Part shown: in pieces, positions 51,536-61,328 of the stretch
How positions within the stretch are numbered: position 1 is the stretch's first letter
Layout: each line of letters starts with the position of its first letter
Assembly (NCBI GenBank): GCA_036785705.1
Contig: JAWUZG010000084.1
Location: forward strand, 17,435,501-17,499,500
Reading direction: 5' to 3'
Length of the DNA: 64,000 bases
Origin: Acanthornis magna
Taxonomy: Eukaryota; Chordata; Aves; Passeriformes; Acanthizidae
Notes under the pieces: generated by a model
Told to the model about the DNA's origin: nothing
The model's database searches: none
The model's input: only the letters and a program-made list of their open reading frames with translations
Position numbers and translations under genes: made by a program

Positions 51536-52679
51536 GGGGGGGGGGGGTTGGAACTGAAATTATTGCTGTTTATGAATTTGTGTGAGAAACAGTTGTAATG
51601 TCAGAGAGTATAAATAGTAGCAACCTAAATTAAAAACAAGCTATGAAACAGGGAATAGGCCAAGTTTAATAGTCTGTATCAGCACTGAAAGAGTGAAAAT
51701 ACTTTAGAAGAACTTGCCTGGGTATACAGAAAAATACAAGCTCCTCCTCTAGAGCTGGATGTTGTGTGGCAGGTTCAGGTGATCTTCCCATCTCAAGCAT
51801 TACTTAGATGTGTCCTTCTGGAGTGCTGCAGGTTGTCTCGATTTCTTAGATGACCAGCTGGGTGTGTTTGGGTCAATGAGACTCTCTTAAAAGCAACACC
51901 CCCCATGAGAAGGCTTTATCACTTGTGGGATTGGTTTTGTTGAGGTTTTTATACTCTTAATTTGCTGAATGTACTCAAGTGTGCCAGTATTTATTCAAAC
52001 AAAGCAATTTGGGTCTGTGTACTCTGAGGTTTTTGAAGCTTTCCTATCAATTTGTGGTCATCTTGCTGAAGTCGGTGGCTGGTCATTTGTCAGAGCAAAC
52101 AGAAAGTTGTGCACGTGACTACCACAAAGGGGCAGGCACTGAGTTTAAAGGCAATTTGTTTTCACTACCATTTTTAGGGAATCTGCAGAAGAGTGGTACA
52201 ACCTATATTCCACACCCAGAAAGTTAAGAAAGTGGCAATCTGAGTTAAGGAAGAGGGTTCTTGTACTTTAAGCTCTTTTCATTTCAAAGTGTTGAAAACC
52301 TCAGGATTGATTAGCAGCAGTGTTTTGATAAGGCTGACTGCTTAAAAAAGCATTCCCTCAAACTTTTGCAAAGTAATTGGCTTTTTTAGCCTTTGAAACC
52401 TAATAATCTACTTCTGGATTCCAGAGCAAAAATAGTAGTATTCAAGTTCAGTTGTCCCAGAGGAGATGCAATGACAGTGCCACAGAAGGAACAGTTTCAA
52501 ACACAGGTGAGCAGGAGTTAGCTTTATGATATTTATAATCTAGGGGATTGCCTTATTGCAGGTGTATTGATTTGTTGAGTTTTTTCCTTTAATCTGGTTT
52601 CGGGCTTCCCCTTCCATTTTCAGTCCTTCAGAATCAGGTTATTACTAGTCTAACGGAGTGTTGCTGTGCATATTTATTT

Positions 52680-52760
52680 GTGCCTATGGCATGCCAGGTA
52701 CTTCACAGAAGAGCCAGCCTCTGCTCTGAAGGGTGTACAGCCCCAGACATTGGCCCACGG
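52680..52760 (+). repeat. Possible ancient SINE/LINE remnant
   Basis: GGCATGCCAGGTACTTCACA and CTGCTCTGAAGGGTGTACAG resemble a motif common in old amniote L2/SINE tails (gtgccaggcactt... and ctgccctgaagagcttacaa). Weak; could be chance. Confidence 0.25.
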
Positions 52761-53714
52761 AAGAATTTCAGTGGTTACCAGTGCTTTAGCCAGGGTTCAG
52801 ACAGCTGTTGGGTCAAACCTTCTGGCCACAGTCCTTCCATGGTGACACCACTGTTGATTTTAAAATCCAAGCCATGCATGTATCTCTGAGAATAATACTC
52901 TGACAAATCAATTGTCATCATTCTACTACAGTTTAATGGAAAACTTTCAACCTGAATTTTTGCCTGTTCTGCTTTTTGATCTAAATCCAATCTTGTCCTC
53001 TCTCTCTAATAGTCTAATTCTACTGTTGGTTTGGTTTTTCTTTTTTTAAAGAAATTATTTCCCAGAGCTGCAGCTGTTACAGATTACAGTATGATAGCCT
53101 GAGTTACCACTATGTTCTTAAGAGTGCATTTTGCTGTACCCTGGCTTGTGATCCTTATGCTGAAGAGCGAAGAAGTGATACGTAAAAGTTGTTGAGGGAC
53201 ACTAACTTGTGGGCAGATGCAATCCAAACTAAATAAATGGATGGAGGAGCCAGTCTTATCCCACTACTATGTTAGCAGCTAATGTAGGAAACCATGTTCC
53301 CTGGGAAAACAGAAAAGAAGCCAGGCTTTAGTGGTGAGATTTGAAGGAGGGAGAGGAAGAAAGTAGAAGCAAGGAAGCCAAAGGTCCTGCTTTTTGTAGC
53401 ATCAGAGATTTTGTGGTGGCAGAATTAGACAAGGTAAAATGAACAAAGCAGCGGCCTGAGTGGATGAGTTCTTCTGATTGTTTGGAGACATCAGAAAATA
53501 AGGACATCTGAGAAGCTGTGAGTCAATGCTGCAAAACGATTGCAGACGGTGGGGCACCTGCCATTGACATGCATTCCTGCATGATCAGTATGTCCAGAGA
53601 GTTTTGACGGCCAGAGCTGCTCAGCCTTCCTGGCCAAGGGACAAATATAAGTGCAGAAACATTCTGTGAGCACTGGAACAGACGCTCCCATGGTCACCTA
53701 TGGCTGGGAGTTCC

Positions 53715-53860
53715 AGAGTTCGGTTTCCAGTGAAGAAATATCTGTTCTTTTTGAACCTGCTAGTTCTTGTGATATAAAAGATCACAAATAGCTTTTCTCC
53801 CTCACCGTTTCTGTGACATGTTTATCTAAGACCTGTCTTCCTGACTAAACTGAGGCCTGT
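53715..53860 (-). repeat. CR1-like LINE fragment, antisense
   Basis: AGTGAAGAAATATCTGTTCT, then TTTTGAACCTGCTAGTTCTT and CTTTTCTCCCTCACC, follow the antisense pattern of an old CR1 3' region (gtgaagaagtatttcctttt...ttaaacctgct...tagttcttgt...). CR1 is the dominant bird LINE. The copy is short and strongly diverged. Confidence 0.5.
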
Positions 53861-55540
53861 CCAGACTTGACTTGGCTTTTAGCCTACTTTTTTTGGGAGG
53901 GTAGGATATTTGTTAAAAGCGATTTTAAGTTTTTGATAAGGCGACTGTACAGCATCTGTAATCTGCTTTTTTCTGCCTTCTCAACCTAGATTGAAGTTCC
54001 TGCTGGAAAAGAAAGGTCAGGATGTGATTCCAGTAACTGAGGTGTTAACACCAGGGTGGCCAGTGTACACCTCACACACAGGTGCATCTTCTGGCCCACT
54101 CACCCTTGCCCTCTTTCTCAGAGACCTGCAGACAGTGAGTTCTGTGTCTTGTTGTGTGACATGGGAACATGTCTGCCTGTGGGTAGTTTTCTATGCAAGT
54201 GGATGGCATGATGGCACATGTGTATGCCCCCAAGCACGGGTGAATGCACACATTTGCAAAACAAAAAGTGCATGAAGTACCCTACTTCAATCACTGAACC
54301 AGTTCTATTAACTATTAGATTGCCACAATGAGAATTGGGTCTAAAATGTATTTAATCTGTGCATTACCTCTCACTTACAGTAGTGTCTTACAATCTCTTT
54401 CAGTGATCTGAGAGAGGTGAATTGAATGATCTTTCAAACCCTACTTAATTAATTCCTGACTGTCATCATAGGGCAATTTTAATTATTTGGAACAGCTTAG
54501 TCAGCACATCAGGTTGCAAGAGCTCTACAAGGGTTCTTATCCTTGTCATTGTCGGTTTACAGGGGCTTTTCTTTAAATATCTATAGCAACACCCCCCTAC
54601 GCCTGTGTACAATAACCAACCTTAGCAGGAGCATCACCAAAAGCTCTTAGAAAACTGAGTGGCTGCAACCCAAATGACAGCAATTCCTCGGGAGCAGATC
54701 CGATCAGTGCAGCACTGCCTCTGGTAGCCTGACAAAGAACCCTCTGTCCCTTTTCATAAACTAGATATTTCATGCCTTTAGAAGCCTAGAGTGTTTCCTA
54801 TGAAACACTTTCTCCTAAAATGTTTCAAAGACATTTTGACCACAAGAACAAACAATTTGGTGTATTTTAGTGTAAGCAAGGCTTGCTTTCTTCAGTTGGA
54901 GGACCTGCAAGAGACAAAAATAAGGAAAAAAAACCCAAATGGGTGGGAGTTCCTTTAGAAACTCTTCAGAAGAGAAGCCAAGACAAACCCCTTCTATTTG
55001 CCTGTAGTTTCAACCTTCCTCAGGGCTGGGCAGAGGAGTAGAGCCTGCCCGTTCCATTACCTGTGTGAATCCAGGCACAGGGCTTTTATTTTCTTTCCAT
55101 CTTTTTATTTACTGGCTTAGCCCTGAGCTTTTTTTTTATCTTTTTGACTGACTGCATGGCAGTTGTAGTTCTTTCAGTCTGGATAGCATGTCCTAGCATA
55201 TCAGGTTACTGTGATTTCTTTGTTCAGCACACAGCCCTTCAAGTGGGTGAAAAAGAAGAGCAAGACTTTCTAATATTGTCAGCGTGACTCTAGGAAGTTT
55301 GAGAGGGGAAGGAGAAATGTGAATGAATTCACAATATTAGTTTAAAAGTTGGTATTACTAGAATGAATAGCAAGGTCACAACAGATAAAATGGAAATTTA
55401 TCGCTGTGACTCTTTCACTTCTAAGTATCACCAGCAACCCTTGATTACCATCTCAGAGCCTTGCTTGCACACTACTCACAAGCAAAACGGATCCTGGCTG
55501 GCATGGCTTGGTTTTGGAGGGGACAGCCCATGAGCTTTAC

Positions 55541-55557
55541 TTTTTTTTTTTTTTTTT
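55541..55557. repeat. Poly(T) tract, 17 bases
   Basis: A pure run of 17 Ts followed by AATTAAT. No retroposed gene body is apparent beside it. Confidence 0.9.
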
Positions 55558-56689
55558 AATTAATCCTCCCTTACTCGCAGCAAAGCGACTTCTTCCCAGG
55601 GCTTCAGTAACCAGCTTTAGCTCCCAGGTTCCCACATTTCTCTGTGCCCCACTTCATCCACATCGTGCAGCTCAGCCACCTCTGTGAGTACTGCTGCCAA
55701 CTCCGAGCAAACGGAGGAGACGGTGAAGGTCGAAGGAAGATGGGGCTCTGGAAAGAAACCAGGCAGTGGCATCTGTCAGCCTCTAAGAGCTTCCCCTGTT
55801 CCTTACTGTCTCCTCCAGCCTCTTAGAGCTGCTGTGTGGGAGGAAAGAGCAGCACCAGCAGCTGGAGGGAAGTGGGAGGAGTGGGAGGAAGAAGAGGGAA
55901 GAGCACCTGGGGGCTGAGAGCCAGCCTCGCTGTCTGCTCCCTTTCGCAACCCTCTCCAGCTGTGTTTCTGTTCACCTGGAGGGAACATCAGAGGGGATGA
56001 GGAGCAGGTAGTGGTGAGCATTGTTTGGGGGGCAATGCCCACCACCTCCCTTCCCCTTGCCGTGCTTCTGCCTTTCTCCATGCCGGGAAAAGTGCTGTCA
56101 CTGATACTGAAGCACTCTAGCACTGCCTTACTCCCTCCACCTCCAAGTTAATGAATGGACAGCTGAAGCAAAGATGAGAAGTAGCCAAGGACAAAATTAA
56201 CATTGCCTCCTCTCTGGATGTATTTGGACTTGGATGGATGATCTGTCCTATTAAGAGCAGGTAAGATTGTCCTGTCCCAGTACACCTCTCCTATCCCATC
56301 CTACAGACTGTCCCAGCACCTTCCCAGGGGAATTAGTGTGATGTGAGGGTCTTGCAGCTCTTTGCCAGTCTGGGCAAACTGGGTTTGTTGACCTGTAGTC
56401 ATGCTACCTGTTCCCCTTCTCTGCCACCACAGTCTTGGTCTCCACTGACAGAATCACTTTTGCAGGTCCCAGTTTTTGCTGTCTTTCTCTGTGTGCCACC
56501 TTTGGCGCCCTGTGACTTTCTGGTAGGACAGTGTTGTGCTTACACACCTGCAGCGCTGGAGCCTCCTGGGTACACCCACAGCCCCCTTCCTACCCTCCAA
56601 AGGGGTCCTCCTATTGAGCCCCTCACTGCTGATTCATGGCAGCCCTCTGTCTGTCCCCTGTATTTCTTTCCCGGCCAGGCTTTGCCAGT

Positions 56690-57850
56690 GGGACGTGTGC
56701 TGGCCATGGACACCGAGGAACGCGGCGAGGGTAAGGCTGATTCCCCCGTACCCCCAGCTTGGGGCTGAACTCGCACCCTGGGCAGGAGCCTTTCATCCTG
56801 GGAGGGGAAGGGGGTGCCCGTGCCGCAGATGTCCCGGTTTGTCCCCCCGGGGAGGGTGGGATCCCGTCCCTGCCGCCGCCGGGGACAGAAGCAGCTCTCG
56901 CCGCAGCTCGGCGGCGCCGGGGGGAGCCCGGGGCAGGTCGGGGGCGGCGGGCGGCGCCTTGCCCCGCTCGGCCGGCAGGTGGCAGCCGCAGCCCGGCGTG
57001 AGGCGGCCGTGCCGGGCGGGGCAGCGCCGCCGCCGCCGCGGGACCGGGGCTCCCGTCGGGGCTCCCCCGCCGGTCTCTGCCCCCGCACGGAGCGCGGCCC
57101 CGGCCCAGCGAGATCATCCCCGCGGACACCCGGCTGCTCCCCGGCCCGCACCGCAGCCGAGAGGGCGCTGCCCTCGGAGAGCGGCGCCGGGCGGCCGGGG
57201 AGCGCCGCCTCCGCTCCCCTGCGGGCCTGAGGTGCGGCCGCGGGGTTCCCGCCTCGGGCCGGGTGTGTCCCTTGCCGGGCGGGTGGGAGGGCAGGGGGCT
57301 GATGCGTTGTGGGCTTTTTGGGGACGGAAGCCCCCTTGGCAGCGCTGTGGGAGCGCCACTCTTTGCGGGGGTGTTCCTGAGACGCCCCTGCGTGGGGCCG
57401 CCCGCCCTTCGCCCTGCAGCCCGGCTGGAACCCCCGGGCTCCGGGACAGCCCTGGCTGAGGGGAAACCTCCGAGTCGTCCCCGCCTCTCCGCCCGGCGAA
57501 CGGCCCCGAGGGCTGCCCGGCTCCCCCACGGGCACCGCAGCGCCCCGGCGGCTGGGGGGGGATCTTCCCTCCCGCCCACACGGTCTGAAACGCGGGGGAT
57601 GCGGTGCCGGGGGTGGAAGGGAGGAGGCGGCGCGGTGTTACCGCCGATCCCCTCCGGGGCAGGTGGAGGCCGGCACTGCATTTCTGAGGGGTTTACCCAC
57701 TTCAGCTCTAGATTCTGCAAGGGGAGGGTTTGCCCATGGAAGGTTTCTCCCGGCGATCCTCCCAGCCCACGGAATGCTCCTTTGTGCAGCCTCACGCCGA
57801 TCCGCCCTTCGGGCTGCGGCGTGCGATTCCCTCGCCTTTCACTGTGGGTT
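56690..57850. promoter_or_regulatory. CpG island, candidate promoter of an unannotated transcript
   Basis: Sequence changes abruptly from mixed composition to very high GC with dense CpG (runs such as GGCGGCGCC, GCCGCCGCC, GCGGGCGGC) from about 56700 to 57650, tapering by 57850. Such unmethylated-type islands usually mark vertebrate promoters. It lies about 8.3 kb beyond the TTC17 3' end. In mammals the interval between TTC17 and HSD17B12 carries MIR670HG and MIR129-2, so a non-coding transcript is one possibility. Direction cannot be decided by eye. Large overlapping open frames on both strands (up to 431 codons) arise from low stop-codon frequency and are not called as genes. Confidence 0.75.
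56919..56951 (+). other. G-quadruplex motif inside the CpG island
   Basis: Four G runs of 6, 4, 5 and 3 bases are separated by loops of 5, 6 and 4 bases, satisfying the usual G3+N1-7 rule. G4 motifs are common at CpG-island promoters. Folding is inferred from sequence only. Confidence 0.6.
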
Positions 57851-59149
57851 GTTGTTTTGGCCAAAACTTCAGTCACAGCTGGGCTAATCTTTATCTCTTT
57901 CACGAAGCTCACGATCATTGCTTTCCAGATGACCCTCCCCAGCTTTTTACCAGCTCAGTGCCTCACCTCTGCGTGCCCTCCAGCTTCTCACAGCAGCCTG
58001 TCTCCCCAGAGCCCGGGGGACAGCCCATTGGCAGGGAGTTCCCTGCTCACCTTTTCTGCCTCTGGAGCGGGCAGAGACATTATTATCCAGCTCTGCATCT
58101 GTCCTGAAATGTCTGTAATTCAGAACACACAGCACCTCAGGCTCTGTCAGTTTCAAACCTTTTGGGCTGGATTCACACTCAGAGAACAATGACACCACTT
58201 TCTTCCAAACTGTTTTAAATTCAGTCAAAAATCAAACAGGACAGTCATGTTTCAATCTGGGCTTGACTCAGAACCTGGGAGCAAAACATCGGTTCTTCTC
58301 ACCTGATGGTCACCAATCCTGCTGGGACAAGTAACAGCTGCCTTTTGGAGACCTAGAGGGGCAGAGCTGGAGAAGTAGTGCAAGCATCCCCACCCCGAGT
58401 CCCACCGCCATTTATTAGTCCCTGCTCAGCCCCCTGGCAGGTGAGGAGAGGTGAACTGGGAACTTGCCCACGCAGGGTGTGGCACAGGCACTAAAGGCTG
58501 AAGTACAGAAGCCACAGCCACGGTAAGGACTTGTCCTGCCTGTGTCTGTGATATTCTTTAATGTCTTAGGCTACATAGGGGATTGCAGTCTACAGGATTC
58601 TCATTTTCTAGCCCCCCATTTTCTAGCTTGAAATGCTCTTTAAAATGTATTTTTAAAAAAAAAGAATCCAAACACTATTAAATGCAAAGAAATCATGAAA
58701 AACAACAAGGAACAAAAGCTCTCAATCCTAGCTGAGCACTGCACAGACAGGAACCTGCTCTGACGTACATGAGCACCCCATAGGGATTAACTCTCTCCTG
58801 CCCAACAAAGCCAGCCTTCTACTTTCTACTTTGCAGCACATTTTGTGTGCTATAAATGTATTTAATCTAGCCAGATAGGGAGATTAAAATGTACAGGCTT
58901 AGTACCTATCTGCAGTTGTCCCCACCCATAAAACCATCACAATCGTGGTCCAGGGGTTTTCTGCCTATATGACAGATCCAAAAAAATTTCCCCTGTGAAG
59001 CAGAAACAAGAAACAAGCAGAAGAGGTCTAAAGGAAAACGACAAGGAGAAGCTTTTGGAGTCATTTTCCCCTTTGCTTTTCTGTAGTAAATATGCAGAAG
59101 GGCATCTATTGCATGTCTACAACCAGCTAGTTAATATTTTGCTACCTTC

Positions 59150-59345
59150 ACCCCTCAACTGAGGTTCCTAAAGCCCTTTGCAGCCAGTGCTTCACTCAGT
59201 CTCAGGTACCCCCAGGAGACAGCTGGTGTCACTAACCTGCTTATAAAAAGAGGGGCAGAGAGCCACAATTATCTGTGTAAAGCCACCTAACGGAAAACTC
59301 CTGGAACACAAATTAGGCGGTGGGATTCTCAGTTTTGACTTTAAC
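59150..59345 (-). repeat. L2/MIR-like ancient fragment, antisense
   Basis: TAAAAAGAGGGGCAGAGAGC, then ATCTGTGTAAAGCCACCTAA and GGCGGTGGGATTCTCAG, parallel the antisense L2/MIR tail (aagaggaaactgaggcacagagag...cttgctcaaggtcaca...ggcagagccgggattc). Match from memory, heavily diverged. Confidence 0.4.
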
Positions 59346-61289
59346 CTTCAAGCTAGGTTTCCTCCTTTTCCCAAACCTGCAGTGCCAAACCACTGCAGTA
59401 TCAAACGTGCAACAGCATCCTCCATCTTCTTGTCATCTTTGGTACCACATCAGGGTGGAAGGACATGTAGGCTGCAAACCTCCAGACCCTCACCTGCCTT
59501 TAGAGGAGACTGCCAGGGGATTCATGCTTTTGGCTATTTGTGTTATCCTTCATTTCTATAATGGAGCATCATCACTGAGGAGGGAATTACACAGAAATCA
59601 CTTGCTTTAGGTGCTGTATGTGTCCCATGTTTAAGCACAGTGAGAAGGTCTGATATTTTTCCCCATGTACCACATAATTTTATTCCAATGGTTTTTTCCT
59701 GAATCTATGGGCAATTCAAAATCTCACCATGAGACCACCCATACAGGGATACAGCCCACAGAAGATCTCAGTTGTGGCTGCAGCAAGAACCAGTGTGGAA
59801 GAATTTTTCCATTGTCATGATAGTTAAAACATAACATTGCCTAAAATATGCTTGTCCTTCTCACCATGGTCCACAGATTTTGAGTTCTCTCATTTTTAAC
59901 TTTCAGGTCTGACCGGGCACAACCAGTATCTTATGGTACCTGCATGGGAGATGTGTAGAGGTTGTCTCTCTCTTTCACTGACAGCCCATTACTGTGGTGC
60001 AGCACAGGACATGAGCAAGACGCTCCATAGCATCTGAAATGGCAGTGAAAACCCTGCGATGGAGGCAAGACCCTTGGAGACAAGTATGTCATAATCAGTA
60101 TGGTGTTTTCTCTGAGAAAGACAAGTGTGAAATATTTGCTAGCTTACACTCTATTGCATTTCAAGAAAAATTTTTTTTAAATTCTTCCTCAAAAGAAAGA
60201 GGGGAAATGGGTTCTTGAGAAGAAGGGATTTATAGCAGGGAATTCCTCATGTCTGCACATTTGTTATAGAGGTGGAAAAAGTTCATGAGCTCTATCCAAT
60301 CACTGAATTGAAATCTTTTCCCAAAACACCACATCTACTTTTCTTAATTCTGGGATGGTACCATTCTGAAACTATACTTTGAGTTCATCATAAAATGAGA
60401 TAAAACTATATTGAAGATACCTACTTAGCATTGCAGGAGTGTGGTATGAGACATAACTTTTCATACATGACATGGAAAGTATGGTGGACCAATAGTGAAC
60501 TCAAAAGCATGCCAGCAAGTTTCTGGATGGTGTTGCTAATCAGTGTGCCCTGTGTTTAAATGTGTTTGTGCTCTCCACATATCAGTACAGTGTAGAAGTC
60601 CTGGGGGAAGCACCATAGGTGCCAAACTGGACTTTTCCAAGCCTCTTGTCTTCCACGTGGCTATGTTGAAGGCCCTTGCCCTCTGCAAGCATCTGTCTAG
60701 GAGCAAGTGCAAAGTTTAAGTGAGATGTCTCTGAGGGTACTATGGCATGAGGTGGGTGAGAAAAGAGGGAGAAAGCATTCACTGATAATCAGAATGTGAA
60801 AAAAATAATTTCTGTAATTTCAGGCTTGTGTTGCTCAAAAGCCGGTGTTCAGTGACATTTGACAGGAAATGAGAACTTCTCAGTTAAGATCAAGCAAACA
60901 TCAGTGTTGTTCAATGTTTCTTGAACACTACAGGGGGTGGTTTAAAATCCCTTTAGTGCTCCTAATTTCTTACCATTTGTCTGTCTCTAGAGAGTCCAAC
61001 AAAGTCTGATTTTCATACTGGTTTAAGTGTCCTGAAACTTGGGCTTGAAACCTAAAACCTTCCTCACCCATGTCCCTCCTGTCAGTGATGAGACAACAGG
61101 ATCACAGATTCTCTTAAGTATCTTAAGTTAAAACCCCTTTCTTCCAATGCTGCTTTTCTTGACTCCATTTGCTAATTGTGAACATGGAAACTTGATAGCC
61201 AGAGACCTCATGCTAGAGCCTTACAGATCTCCAGATTACATGGCCATAATTAAATTGAGGAGAGCAGAGGGAAAGGAATTAATATCTTC

Positions 61290-61328
61290 AAAAAAAAAAA
61301 AAAAACGGAGAAAGAAAACAACAACAAC
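61290..61328. repeat. Poly(A) run with short AAC repeat
   Basis: Sixteen As, then CGGAGAAAGAAA and ACAACAACAACC. Low-complexity sequence; could be the tail of a decayed retroposon, but no body is identifiable. Confidence 0.7.

Larger units (their letters stand above)
48346..56200. other. Intergenic sequence downstream of TTC17
   Basis: No gene is visible. It contains a few ancient repeat-like fragments (listed), a 12-base G run at about 51536-51547, and a 17-base T run at 55541-55557. Short open frames on both strands look like chance. Confidence 0.6.

Noticed and set aside
54465..54580. Possible L2/MIR antisense tail around TTATCCTTGTCATTGTCGG
   Set aside because: Only a short, weak resemblance. 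Not enough to separate from chance.
57311..57380. Possible miR-129-like sequence: GGGCTTTTTGGGG near 57312 and CTCTTTGCGGGGG near 57358
   Set aside because: Both resemble the same arm on the same strand, so they cannot pair as a miR-129 hairpin. The mature miR-129 sequence itself is absent.
56536..58192. Large overlapping open frames in the CpG island (307, 309, 331 and 431 codons on both strands)
   Set aside because: They overlap each other in several frames, are rich in Pro, Arg, Gly and Ala as expected from GC-rich sequence with few stops, and match no protein family I know.
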